This document shows, piece after piece, positions 1 to 7,248 of a stretch of DNA of 64,000 bases (its first letter is position 1; every line of letters begins with the position of its first letter). A program made the position numbers and the translations under genes. The notes beneath the pieces are model-generated. The model was not told the origin of the DNA. It saw only the letters and a list, made by a program, of their open reading frames with translations, and did no database searches. Source of the stretch: Nocardioides sp. JQ2195 (GTDB lineage: Bacteria; Actinomycetota; Actinomycetes; Propionibacteriales; Nocardioidaceae); NCBI RefSeq assembly GCF_012272695.1, contig NZ_CP050902.1:3658001-3722000 (forward strand), written 5' to 3'.

Positions 1-384
1 CGCCCGGCAGATGGCTCGGGCGTTCTCCAGCGCGATCTTGTGCCCGGAGCCGTTGCCGGAGAGCATCAGGCCGATCGCGGTCAGCTTCACCGAGACCTCG
101 GCATGGCGCGCCAGCCCGTGCTCGGAGAGCTGCTGGAGCAGCTCGATGTACGCCGCCACGGTGGCGTCCGCCTGGGCCGCGTCGAGGGTGTCCTCGCCGA
201 GGAAGTCCAGGGTCGCGGCGAGCCCGTCCTCGACGAGGGCAGCAGCGGCCGCCACGGCCGCCTCCGTGGACTCCCCGGGGACGTAGTTGGAGACGATGCC
301 GGAGGAGACCGGCATCGTGCTGACGAGTTTCTTCACCCGCTCGCTCCTGGCGAGGAGCAGAAGGGGTTGGCGGAGCAACGGCAT
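1..384 (-). CDS. Proline dehydrogenase, N-terminal 128 residues (runs off the window)
   Basis: The gene enters from the left edge and starts at ATG 384, reading MPLLRQPLLLLARS. The visible part matches the start of monofunctional actinobacterial proline dehydrogenases. It has a short helical N-terminus, then a conserved GES-type segment near residue 38, then the strand carrying DFLGEDT (about residues 60-66), and EVSVKLTAIG (about 93-102) from the FAD-binding TIM barrel. The enzyme oxidises proline to pyrroline-5-carboxylate and passes electrons to the respiratory chain. A GTG lies further upstream in frame but the ATG fits the family start better. The ribosome site is weak. The catalytic C-terminus is outside the window, so intactness cannot be judged. 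Confidence 0.85.
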   Translation of the reverse strand, partial: MPLLRQPLLLLARSERVKKLVSTMPVSSGIVSNYVPGESTEAAVAAAAALVEDGLAATLDFLGEDTLDAAQADATVAAYIELLQQLSEHGLARHAEVSVKLTAIGLMLSGNGSGHKIALENARAICRA

Positions 385-431
385 GCCGAACAGGCTATCG
401 CCGCCCCCGTCAACGTGTGAAAGTCGCACCG

Positions 432-463
432 GCCGGGGCAACGAAGGGCCGGGGCAACGGGGG
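432..463. repeat. 16-bp tandem duplication between proline dehydrogenase and the ABC permease
   Basis: Two adjacent 16-bp copies beginning ggccggggcaacg differ only near their ends. They lie in the 170-bp gap between the two genes. No function is evident. Confidence 0.5.
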
Positions 464-554
464 CCGGCGCCAGCTCGCCGTCAGGCCCGTCTCCCCCTGT
501 TGCTTGCCACTCCGATCGCTGTCACGGTCGTGGCCGGCGTCGTCGTGCCCTCGG

Positions 555-1292
555 TCACCGCGTACGCCGACGCAGCGTGACCGCACCCAGGGCAAGGGCG
601 GCCACGGCGAAGGCGACGACCACGGCCAGGTCCTGCCACACCTCGGTGGTGGAGCTGCTGGTGGTCAGGTGCGTCATCGCGTCGGTCGCGTAGGACAAGG
701 GCAGGCAGTTGCTGATCACCTCGAGCACGTCGGGCAGCACCGTGCGCTTGACGAAGAGTCCGCACAACAGGATCTGCGGGATCACCAGCGCCGGCATGAA
801 CTGCACTGCCTGGAACTCGGTGTTGGCGAAGGCGCTGACGAACAGTCCCAGCGCGGTGCCGAGGACGGCGTCGGCCACGGCGACCACGGTGAGCAGCCAC
901 ACCGGCCCCCGGATGGTGAGGTCGAGCAGCCCGACACTGAGGGCCACCGCGAGCACCGACTGCACGACGGCGACGAGGGCGAAGGCGAGCGCGTAGCCGA
1001 CCAGGAAGTCGCCCTTGCCCAACGGCATCGAGAGCAGCCGCTCGAGCGTGCCGCTGCCGCGCTCGCGCAGCGTGGTCACGCTGGTCACCAGGAACATGAT
1101 GATGAACGGGAAGATCGCCAGCAGCCCGGGCCCGAGCTCGTCGAAGGTGTTGCCGGGCAGGTCGTCGAACATCCACCACAGCAGTGCGATCAACAGGCAG
1201 GGCAGGACCAGCAGCATGACGAGGGTGCGCGGATCGCGCCGCAGCTGGGTGAGCACCCGCCGGGTGACGGCCAGGGTGATGCGGGGGTTCAT
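555..1292 (-). CDS. ABC-2 type exporter permease
   Basis: A 245-residue integral membrane protein with about six hydrophobic segments (for example LVMLLVLPCLLIALLWW near residue 25). It has the ABC-2 hallmark around residues 70-80, where TTLRERGSGTLERLL precedes a membrane pair. It is the membrane partner of the ATPase just upstream; the two overlap by 4 bp, so they are translationally coupled. The start at ATG 1292 was chosen over an earlier in-frame codon because it abuts the ATPase stop and begins the conserved NPRITLAVTRR stretch. DrrB-like drug or lipid exporters have this size and architecture; the substrate is unknown. Confidence 0.88.
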   Translation of the reverse strand: MNPRITLAVTRRVLTQLRRDPRTLVMLLVLPCLLIALLWWMFDDLPGNTFDELGPGLLAIFPFIIMFLVTSVTTLRERGSGTLERLLSMPLGKGDFLVGYALAFALVAVVQSVLAVALSVGLLDLTIRGPVWLLTVVAVADAVLGTALGLFVSAFANTEFQAVQFMPALVIPQILLCGLFVKRTVLPDVLEVISNCLPLSYATDAMTHLTTSSSTTEVWQDLAVVVAFAVAALALGAVTLRRRTR

Positions 1293-2008
1293 GCGACCGC
1301 CTCCTTCTCGACCAGGGCCAGGAACGCGGTCTCGATGTCGTCGGCTCCGGCACCGGCCTTGATCGCCCCAGGGCAGTCGTCGGCGATGATCCGGCCCTCC
1401 CGCATCAGCAGCAGCCGGTCGCACCGCTCCGCCTCGTCCATGACGTGGCTGGAGACCAGGACCGTCGTGCCACCGTCGGCGAGCTCGTGGAAGAGCGCCC
1501 AGAGGTCGCGACGCAGGACGGGGTCGAGCCCGACGGTCGGCTCGTCGAGGACGAGCACGTCGGGTTGGCGCAGCAGGGCGACCGCGAGGCTGGTGCGCGA
1601 ACGCTGTCCGCCGCTGAGGTTGCCCACGACCTGGTCACGGTGGTCGTCGAGGTCGACCGCGACGATCGACCGCTCGACGTCGTCAGTGGTCGCGGCGAGG
1701 ACCTGGGCGAAGAAGCGCAGGTTCTCCGCCACGGTCAGGTCGTCGTACACGCTGGCGGCCTGGGTGACGTAGCCGACCCGGTCGCGCAAGGGCCTGCTGC
1801 CGGCCGGTTCACCGAGCACGGCGACGGTGCCGGACTCGACCACCTGCACTCCGACGACTGCTCGCATGAGTGTCGACTTGCCGCACCCAGAGGGACCGAG
1901 CAGGCCGGTGACCTGACCGGTGGGGATCGCGAAGCTGATCCCCGGGAGCACGGTGCGCGCGCCACGGACGACGGTCAGGTCGTCCACCTCGATCGCATAA
2001 TTCATCAT
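1289..2008 (-). CDS. ABC exporter ATP-binding protein (DrrA/CcmA-like)
   Basis: A 239-residue nucleotide-binding subunit. Walker A GPSGCGKST is near residue 39, the Q-loop is YVTQAASVYDDLTV, the signature is LSGGQRSR, Walker B is DVLVLDEPTVGLDP, and the switch histidine is in VSSHVMDEAE. It energises the permease that follows. The start is ATG 2008 (a second ATG is at 2005). There is no ribosome site, but a minus-10 CATAAT lies exactly 7 nt upstream, so the mRNA is probably leaderless. A perfect inverted repeat covers the minus-10 and the start, pointing to repression by the TetR-type protein encoded next door. Confidence 0.9.
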   Translation of the reverse strand: MMNYAIEVDDLTVVRGARTVLPGISFAIPTGQVTGLLGPSGCGKSTLMRAVVGVQVVESGTVAVLGEPAGSRPLRDRVGYVTQAASVYDDLTVAENLRFFAQVLAATTDDVERSIVAVDLDDHRDQVVGNLSGGQRSRTSLAVALLRQPDVLVLDEPTVGLDPVLRRDLWALFHELADGGTTVLVSSHVMDEAERCDRLLLMREGRIIADDCPGAIKAGAGADDIETAFLALVEKEAVA

Positions 2009-2044
2009 GCGTTGAATTATGCGCGCGTCCACAGCGGGACGCAA
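1994..2044 (-). promoter_or_regulatory. Promoter and TetR-type operator of the ABC exporter
   Basis: On the minus strand a minus-35 TTGCGT (2044-2039) and a minus-10 CATAAT (2021-2016) are 17 bp apart. The minus-10 is followed by 7 nt and then ATG 2008. A perfect 11-bp inverted repeat, CGCATAATTCA/TGAATTATGCG (1994-2004 and 2013-2023, 8-bp spacer), covers the minus-10 and the start codon. Its AT-rich character is striking in this GC-rich sequence. Confidence 0.75.
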
Positions 2045-2160
2045 CCCCCTGCGGGCCCGCTCGACCCTGCAGGCCGGGCGCCACCGGGACGCACCACACG
2101 CGGCCGACACGGCCGCGGCGCTCTGTCGGAGTCGCTGGCGTCGACCGGGACCCGGCAGGA

Positions 2161-2772
2161 CTACGAGGGCAGCTCGCCGGTGAGGTAGCGCTGCACGGTC
2201 GGCGCAAAGATGGCGACCACGTCGTCGGCGGGCATCGACGCCAGCGGCTCGACCCGGAGCAGATAACGGACCAGGATCAGACCGAGCACCTGGCTGGCCA
2301 CCAGCGGCATCCGACGCCCCGGGTCGTCGATGCCGAGGGCAACTCCGATGGGACCGATGACCACCTTGAGGAACCCCTCGCGCAACAGCACCTGTCCGTC
2401 CGGCTCGGCCATGCTGCGGGCCAGGCCGAGCAGGGGCAGCTGCAGCTCAGGGTCGTCCCAGACCGAGAGGAAGACCCGCAGCATGCGCTCGCCGGCACCG
2501 TCCGCCCCCTCGGCGACGGCGGGGGCCAGCAGCACGCGCGGGTCGACCGGCAGCTGCAGCGCAGCCAGGAACAGGTCGTCCTTGGTGCCGAAGTAGTGGT
2601 GCACCAAGGACGGGTCGACCTCCGCCGCCAGAGCGATCGCCCGCACCGACGCACTGGCGTAGCCACGCTCTGCGAACAGCTTCCTCGCCGCCGCGAGGAT
2701 GCCCGCGCGCGTGTCCGGCGATCCCGGACGCCGGCCGGAGCGCCGGCCGGGGCCACGCGAGCCGGCGCTCAC
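2161..2772 (-). CDS. TetR/AcrR-family transcriptional regulator
   Basis: 203 residues with GTG start at 2772, overlapping the stop of the preceding gene by 4 bp. The N-terminal helix-turn-helix is clear: DTRAGILAAARKLFAERGY (about 20-38), then the recognition part EVDPSLVHHYFGTKDDLF (about 51-68). The remainder is a helical ligand-binding domain ending in VQRYLTGELPS. An extended in-frame reading upstream was rejected because it runs through the neighbouring gene and lacks family similarity. It is the likely repressor of the downstream exporter, whose promoter carries a perfect inverted repeat; this pairing is inference from position. Confidence 0.9.
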   Translation of the reverse strand: MSAGSRGPGRRSGRRPGSPDTRAGILAAARKLFAERGYASASVRAIALAAEVDPSLVHHYFGTKDDLFLAALQLPVDPRVLLAPAVAEGADGAGERMLRVFLSVWDDPELQLPLLGLARSMAEPDGQVLLREGFLKVVIGPIGVALGIDDPGRRMPLVASQVLGLILVRYLLRVEPLASMPADDVVAIFAPTVQRYLTGELPS

Positions 2773-3563
2773 CGGACGACCTCGGTGACGAAGTGATCGC
2801 GGACGAACTGCAACGAGTCCTTCAGGTCGACGGTGCGCTGCGCGACCGTGCCCGACCGGCGGGTGTTGATCTCCACGACGATGTGACCCTCGAACCCGGT
2901 GTCGGCCAGGTGGCCGAGCAGCTCCGCGGCCGGCTGGTTGCCGCGACCGGGCACCAGGTGCTCGTCCTTGGCCGAGCCACTTCCGTCGGTCAGGTGCAGG
3001 TGCCGCAGGCGCTTGCCCAGCCGCTTCACCATGGCCAGCGGGTCGGAGTGGGCCGTTGCCGCGTGGGAGAGGTCGACGGTGGCGTTCGCATAGCTCTCCT
3101 CCGAGGGGTCCCAGCCCGGCGAGTAGACCTCGATCCCCCGCCGTGAGGAGGCCCGCCACGGGTACATGTTCTCCACCGCGAACGCGATGCCGGTGGCGTC
3201 CTCCAGACCCTGGATCCCCCAGACGAACTCGCGCGCGTAGTCCTTCTGCCACCGGAACGGCGGGTGCACCACGACCACGTCGGCGCCCACCTCGAGCGCC
3301 ATCTCCGCGGACCGTTCGAGCTTGCCCCACGGGTCGGATCCCCAGACCCGCTGGGTGACCAGCAGGCACGGCGCGTGCACGGCACACACCGGCATCGCAT
3401 GGTGCCGCGACAGCTGCTTGAGCGCCGAGACCTGCTGGCTCAACGAGTCCATGCCGACCATCACCTCGACCGCGTCGTAGCCCAACCGCGCCGCGTGGGC
3501 GAAGGCGTGCGCGGTCGACTCGGGATAGACCGAGGCAGTGGAGAGGCCGACCAGTGGAGCCAC
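2769..3563 (-). CDS. Sugar phosphate isomerase/epimerase family protein (AP-endonuclease 2-like TIM barrel)
   Basis: 264 residues with GTG start, 1 bp after the exopolyphosphatase stop. The xylose-isomerase-like barrel is visible as repeated strands ending in metal ligands: VEVMVGMD near residue 33, AVHAPCLL near 61, VVVHPPF near 97, FAVENMYP near 127, ATVDLSHA near 160, HLHLTD near 187 and IVVEIN near 225. His, Glu and Asp at these strand ends match the divalent-metal site of the family. The substrate cannot be deduced. It forms a tightly packed unit with the phosphatase upstream and the TetR gene downstream. Confidence 0.85.
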   Translation of the reverse strand: MAPLVGLSTASVYPESTAHAFAHAARLGYDAVEVMVGMDSLSQQVSALKQLSRHHAMPVCAVHAPCLLVTQRVWGSDPWGKLERSAEMALEVGADVVVVHPPFRWQKDYAREFVWGIQGLEDATGIAFAVENMYPWRASSRRGIEVYSPGWDPSEESYANATVDLSHAATAHSDPLAMVKRLGKRLRHLHLTDGSGSAKDEHLVPGRGNQPAAELLGHLADTGFEGHIVVEINTRRSGTVAQRTVDLKDSLQFVRDHFVTEVVR

Positions 3564-3564
3564 G

Positions 3565-4530
3565 TCAGTCAGTGCCCACTCGTCCGGGCCACACGGTGTC
3601 GAGCACGCTGATCTGGTCGAAGCGCTCCAGGATCACACCCTCGCGCAGCGCCCACGGGCAGATCTCGAGGGCTGACAGGTCGAAGATGTCCATCACGGCT
3701 TCGGCGACCAGCGCCCCCGGCACGATCTGGTGGGAACGGCTGGGCGAGACCCCGGGCAGGCCGGCGAGGTCCTCGGGCGTCATCTCCATCAGCTTGGGCA
3801 GCCACCCCTGCAGCTCCTCCGCGCCGAGCTGCCGGGCGACCAGCGGCCCCTCGTCGGAGGGCGCGGCGCCACAGATGCGGGCCAGCGACCGGAAGGTCTT
3901 GGAGGTCGCGGCTGCACGGTCGGGCGCACCGCCCCGGAGCAGGTTGCCGGCGTCGCGGGCGATCTCAGCACGGATCGTGCGGCGCAGGGCACGCATGCCG
4001 TCGCCGTCGGGCACACCCGCCCCGAACCAGTCCTTGGCCAGGCGGGCTGCGCCCAACGGCAACGACCAGGCCACGTCGGGGGACTCGTCCCGGCCGCCGG
4101 CGATCTCGAGCGAGCCACCGCCGATGTCGAAGACCGCCAGGCGGCCGGCAGACCACCCGAACCAGCGGCGTACCGCGAGGAAGGTCAACCGTGCCTCGTC
4201 CTCCCCGGGCAGGACCTCGAGATCGACCCCGGTCACCTCGCGCACGTGGTCGAGCACCGCGTCGGTGTTGACCGCGTCGCGAACCGCCGACGTCGCGAAC
4301 CCGAGGGTCTCCTCGCAGCCCTTGTCCTCCGCCACCACCAGCGCCTCGCGGCAGAACGCAGTGAGGGCCTCGATCCCGGCGCGCGTCACGGCGCCGCTCT
4401 CGTCCAGGTGCTCGGCCAGCCGCAGCGGCTCCTTGTAGGAGTACGCCGGCAACGGCGCCGCCCCACCGTGCGCGTCGACGACGAGCAGGTGACCGGTGTT
4501 GGAACCGATGTCGAGAACTCCCAGCCTCAT
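3565..4530 (-). CDS. Ppx/GppA-type exopolyphosphatase
   Basis: 321 residues. The ASKHA-fold phosphate motifs are present: [15 protein letters not shown] at residues 5-19 and [14 protein letters not shown] in the middle (about 142-155). Family members remove phosphate from inorganic polyphosphate or pppGpp. The length fits the short actinobacterial two-domain form without the C-terminal extension of E. coli Ppx. The start ATG 4530 is preceded by TACCGT at 6 nt, a leaderless arrangement. Its promoter is divergent with that of the cysteine-rich gene. It heads a co-oriented set with the isomerase-like and TetR genes. Confidence 0.9.
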   Translation of the reverse strand: MRLGVLDIGSNTGHLLVVDAHGGAAPLPAYSYKEPLRLAEHLDESGAVTRAGIEALTAFCREALVVAEDKGCEETLGFATSAVRDAVNTDAVLDHVREVTGVDLEVLPGEDEARLTFLAVRRWFGWSAGRLAVFDIGGGSLEIAGGRDESPDVAWSLPLGAARLAKDWFGAGVPDGDGMRALRRTIRAEIARDAGNLLRGGAPDRAAATSKTFRSLARICGAAPSDEGPLVARQLGAEELQGWLPKLMEMTPEDLAGLPGVSPSRSHQIVPGALVAEAVMDIFDLSALEICPWALREGVILERFDQISVLDTVWPGRVGTD

Positions 4531-4569
4531 GGAGACACGGTATCCCCGGGCACGCCGTATGGTTGCCCG
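4531..4569. promoter_or_regulatory. 39-bp divergent promoter region with two leaderless minus-10 boxes
   Basis: Only 39 bp separate the ATG of the exopolyphosphatase gene (minus) from the GTG of the cysteine-rich gene (plus). Minus-strand TACCGT (4542-4537) lies 6 nt from ATG 4530. Plus-strand TATGGT (4558-4563) lies 6 nt from GTG 4570. Confidence 0.6.
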
Positions 4570-5346
4570 GTGCCTGAAGTACCCCTCGACTTTCCCCGCG
4601 CCTGGGTCGAGTTCCTCGATCCGGCAGACGACGACCAGGTCTTCCGCTGCGACCTCACCTGGCTGACGTCGAACTACACCTGCATCTTCGGGTCGGGGTG
4701 CGCGGGGATCTACCAGGACTCCCCCGACGTCGGCTGCTGCACGCTCGGCGCGCACTTCTCCGACAAGGACGACGAGAACCGGGTGGCCGAGTTCGTCGAC
4801 CAGCTCGACGAGACCATGTGGCAGTTCCACCCGGGCCGCAAGGTGCGCCGCAAGGACTGGGTCGAGAAGGACGAGGAGGGCGCCCGCAAGACACTGGCGA
4901 TCGAGGTCGACGGGCAGAGCGCCTGCATCTTCCACAACCGCGCCGACTTCCGCACCGACAACTGGACCGTCGGAGCCGGCTGCGCGTTGCACGGGTTGGC
5001 CCTGGCGCAGGGGCGCAACCCGCTGGAGACCAAGCCCGACGTGTGCTGGCAGCTGCCGATCCGTCGCACCTTCCGAGACGTCGAGCGCCCTGACGGCACG
5101 ACGTACTCCGAGGTCACGGTGACCGAGTACGACCGTCGCGGCTGGGGGCCGGGCGGCCACGACCTCGACTGGTACTGCACGGGGAACCCCGAGGCCCACG
5201 TCGCGCTCGACCCGCTCTTCGTCACGAACGAGCCCGAGCTGACCGAGCTGATGGGCAAGCCGGCGTACGACGAGCTGGTCCGACACTGCGAGGCGCACCT
5301 GCGCTCGAGGTCGTTGCTCGCGATCCACCCCGCCGACCCGCGCTGA
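4570..5346 (+). CDS. Conserved cysteine-rich protein of unknown function
   Basis: 258 residues, GTG start with TATGGT 6 nt upstream. I do not recognise a named enzyme. Twelve or so cysteines are spread over the chain. They include one in FRCDLTW, a group in [11 protein letters not shown], a CC pair in GCCTLGAHF, and singles in [28 protein letters not shown] and VRHCEA. This resembles metal-binding cysteine-cluster proteins of the YkgJ/DUF3109 type, but the assignment is tentative. There is no signal peptide or membrane segment. It is divergent from the exopolyphosphatase gene and stands alone. Confidence 0.75.
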   Translation: MPEVPLDFPRAWVEFLDPADDDQVFRCDLTWLTSNYTCIFGSGCAGIYQDSPDVGCCTLGAHFSDKDDENRVAEFVDQLDETMWQFHPGRKVRRKDWVEKDEEGARKTLAIEVDGQSACIFHNRADFRTDNWTVGAGCALHGLALAQGRNPLETKPDVCWQLPIRRTFRDVERPDGTTYSEVTVTEYDRRGWGPGGHDLDWYCTGNPEAHVALDPLFVTNEPELTELMGKPAYDELVRHCEAHLRSRSLLAIHPADPR

Positions 5347-5363
5347 GGCCAGCCGGCCTTCAC

Positions 5364-5401
5364 TGAGGCTGCCGGGGTTCGCTGAGGCTGCCGGGGTTCG
5401 C
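5364..5401. repeat. 19-bp perfect tandem repeat, two copies
   Basis: The unit tgaggctgccggggttcgc occurs twice back to back (5364-5382, 5383-5401). A degraded third copy overlaps the stop codon of the preceding gene at about 5344-5363. Confidence 0.75.
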
Positions 5402-5470
5402 TGCACACAACCCTCTCGACGTCAAGAGATCCCACCCCCGATGTGGGCCACGGAACACCGAGAGACAACA

Positions 5471-6118
5471 ATGCTTGCCATGCGCCTGGACCATCTCTCT
5501 TTCGCGGCCGGACCCGACGGACTCGCCGCCACAGCTCAGCGGCTCGGGAAGCTGCTCGGCAAGGAGTTCACCGACGGTGGGATCCACCCACGCTTCGGAA
5601 CCCGCAACCGCATCCTTCCCCTGGCCGGCCACACGTACCTGGAGGTCGTCGAGGTCCTCGACCACCCGGCCTCCGACAAGGCCCCGTTCGGCCAGGCCGT
5701 CCGTGCCCGCTCGGCACTCGGGGGCGGCTGGCTCGGCTGGGTCGTCGCGGTCGACGAGATCAGCTCCGTCGAGCAGCGTCTCGGTCGCGAGGCCGTCGCC
5801 GGCAACCGCCACCGCCCTGATGGCACGGAGCTGCAGTGGAAGCAGATCGGCGTCAACGGACTGATCTCCGACCCTCAGCTGCCGTTCTTCATCGAGTGGA
5901 TCTCCTCCAGCGACGACCACCCGAGCCACGGGGCCTCGGACGACTTCTCCCTTGCCTGCTTGGAGATCGCCGGCGACCCTCACCGGGTCAGCGAGTGGCT
6001 CGGTGAGACCGTCGAGTCGCCCCTCGAAGACGTGAAGGTCGAGTGGGTCGCTCCCAACGGCACCCCTGGCGTGGTCGCCGCCCAGTTCCAGACCCCGAAC
6101 GGCCTCGTCCGGATATAG
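5471..6118 (+). CDS. VOC/glyoxalase-like domain protein
   Basis: 215 residues. The opening MRLDHLSFAAGPDGL and the later YLEVVEVLD and FFIEWIS segments follow the paired beta-alpha-beta-beta-beta modules of the vicinal-oxygen-chelate fold. The candidate metal ligands are His and Glu in LDHLSF, HTYLEVVEV and FFIEW. The family includes glyoxalases, dioxygenases and resistance proteins, so the reaction is open. ATG 5471 was chosen because GAGAGA lies just upstream; ATG 5480 is the alternative. Two 46-bp repeats follow immediately after the stop. Confidence 0.75.
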   Translation: MLAMRLDHLSFAAGPDGLAATAQRLGKLLGKEFTDGGIHPRFGTRNRILPLAGHTYLEVVEVLDHPASDKAPFGQAVRARSALGGGWLGWVVAVDEISSVEQRLGREAVAGNRHRPDGTELQWKQIGVNGLISDPQLPFFIEWISSSDDHPSHGASDDFSLACLEIAGDPHRVSEWLGETVESPLEDVKVEWVAPNGTPGVVAAQFQTPNGLVRI

Positions 6119-6120
6119 GG

Positions 6121-6223
6121 CCGACGGTGGTTGAGGAGCGAGCGCAAGCGAGCGTCTCGAAACCACCAGCCATGGAGCCGACGGTGGTTGAGGAGCGAGC
6201 GCAAGCGAGCGTCTCGAAACCAC
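6121..6223. repeat. Two copies of a 46-bp intergenic repeat with inverted ends
   Basis: Positions 6121-6166 and 6178-6223 are identical over 46 bp with a 57-bp period. Each has partly complementary ends (GTGGTTGAG near the left, CTCGAAACCAC at the right) and an internal direct repeat GCGAGCG. The make-up resembles dispersed REP/BIME-type palindromic elements. Confidence 0.8.
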
Positions 6224-6247
6224 GAGCCCGTGCCGTGGGACCGACCA

Positions 6248-6300
6248 GATCGAGCAGGCGACGTGACTGAGGGACGAAGTCACGCGAGCGCGTCGAGATC
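6248..6300. repeat. 53-bp imperfect palindrome, second repeat family
   Basis: The ends GATCGAG/CGAGATC and the inner stem CGTGACT/AGTCACG (around a 9-nt loop gagggacga) form a hyphenated palindrome. It sits next to the 46-bp repeats and just upstream of the methyltransferase gene. Confidence 0.6.
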
Positions 6301-6325
6301 GGGGCCCGCGAGCCGAAAGTTCGCC

Positions 6326-7012
6326 GTGTCCAGGGGCGCCGTCCCGAGCCCGAACATCTGGCACAACCCGGCGACCTACGAGCTCGAGAACCGGGCGGTC
6401 GACCCCGACGGCGTCATCGAGACCACCATGCGCTCGATCGCGGACTGGTCGGGGCGCACCTTCCTCGACCTCGGCTGCGGAACCGGCTTCCACCTCCCCC
6501 GCTGGGCCCGGGCCGGTGAGGTGATCGGGGTCGAGCCACACCCCGACCTGGTCGCCATCGCCCGGCGCCGGGTGCGCCGCCTGACCAACGTGCAGGTCCT
6601 GCAGGGCGCCGCCCAGCGGATTCCGTTGCCCGACGCGTCCGTCGACGTCGTGCAGGCCCGATGGGCCTACTTCTTCGGGCCCGGGTGCGAGCCGGGGTTG
6701 GCGGAGCTCGATCGCGTCGTACGCCGTGGTGGCACCGCCTTCGTCATCGACAACGATCCCACCCGCTCCACGTTCGGCGGCTGGTTCCGTCGTGGCTATC
6801 CCGAGGTCGACCCGGTTGCCGTCGAGCGGTTCTGGTCGCATCGAGGCTGGCAGCGCCACCGGCTCACCATGCGCTGGGAGTTCACCGACCGGAGCGACTT
6901 CGAGGCCGTCGTCCGCATCGAGTTCGACGCAGAGACCGCCGAGCACGTCCTGTCGACGTACGCCGACCACCGGGTCGACTACGCGGTGAACCTCTGGTCG
7001 CGCACGTTCTGA
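6326..7012 (+). CDS. Class I SAM-dependent methyltransferase
   Basis: 228 residues from GTG 6326. SAM motif I is FLDLGCGTGFHLPRW (about residues 49-63). The acidic ribose-binding residue follows in VIGVEPHPDLV, motif II is VDVVQARWAYFFG and motif III is VRRGGTAFVIDND. This is the Methyltransf_11-type fold; the substrate is not predictable. An earlier in-frame GTG at 6263 was rejected because it lies inside the palindromic repeat. The gene has no operon partner: repeats lie upstream and the aromatic leader region downstream. Confidence 0.85.
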   Translation: MSRGAVPSPNIWHNPATYELENRAVDPDGVIETTMRSIADWSGRTFLDLGCGTGFHLPRWARAGEVIGVEPHPDLVAIARRRVRRLTNVQVLQGAAQRIPLPDASVDVVQARWAYFFGPGCEPGLAELDRVVRRGGTAFVIDNDPTRSTFGGWFRRGYPEVDPVAVERFWSHRGWQRHRLTMRWEFTDRSDFEAVVRIEFDAETAEHVLSTYADHRVDYAVNLWSRTF

Positions 7013-7066
7013 GCGGTCCGGCCGACCAGCATCCGACCACGGCGTCCGGCCCTTGTCCCAGTGACG

Positions 7067-7082
7067 TAGGCTGACCACCATG
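7067..7082 (+). promoter_or_regulatory. Leaderless promoter of the aromatic leader peptide
   Basis: TAGGCT (7067-7072) is followed by 7 nt and then ATG 7080, so transcription should begin at or next to the leader start codon. No strong minus-35 is visible. Confidence 0.6.
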
Positions 7083-7139
7083 AACATCCGTTGGTATGCG
7101 TATTTTGCGTCGGCTCTGGAGGGGCCCGCGATCAGCTGA
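7080..7139 (+). CDS. Aromatic amino-acid leader peptide (attenuation control)
   Basis: A 19-residue peptide, MNIRWYAYFASALEGPAIS, contains Trp, Tyr, Tyr and Phe within five residues, i.e. all three products of the shikimate pathway. It ends at TGA 7137-7139, about 110 bp before the DAHP synthase start. A terminator-like hairpin and a competing stem lie between the two. This is the classic layout of ribosome-mediated transcription attenuation. A ribosome stalled on the W-Y-A-Y-F codons would change RNA folding and allow read-through when aromatic amino acids are short. The peptide has no function of its own. Confidence 0.85.
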   Translation: MNIRWYAYFASALEGPAIS

Positions 7140-7200
7140 ACGCGCACCAACACCTTCAGAGCCACCCGGGCGGAGACCACTCTCTGCCCGTTCGTCGTTT
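7112..7200 (+). terminator. Attenuator hairpins upstream of DAHP synthase
   Basis: A first stem pairs GGCTCTG (7112-7118, inside the leader gene) with CAGAGCC (7157-7163). A second stem pairs 7167-7176 with 7181-7190: 10 bp with one G-U pair, loop CCAC. The T-rich stretch ttcgtcgttt (7191-7200) follows, giving an intrinsic-terminator shape. The 5' arm of the first stem overlaps the leader codons, so ribosome position can affect folding. Confidence 0.75.
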
Positions 7201-7248
7201 CACGGCGGGTTCTGGACCGGATCCCGCCACCAGCAGACGGGAACCCAC

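Noticed and set aside
6263..6325. Longer start (GTG 6263) for the methyltransferase
   Set aside because: It would translate the palindromic repeat; the residues added are low-complexity and unlike the family.
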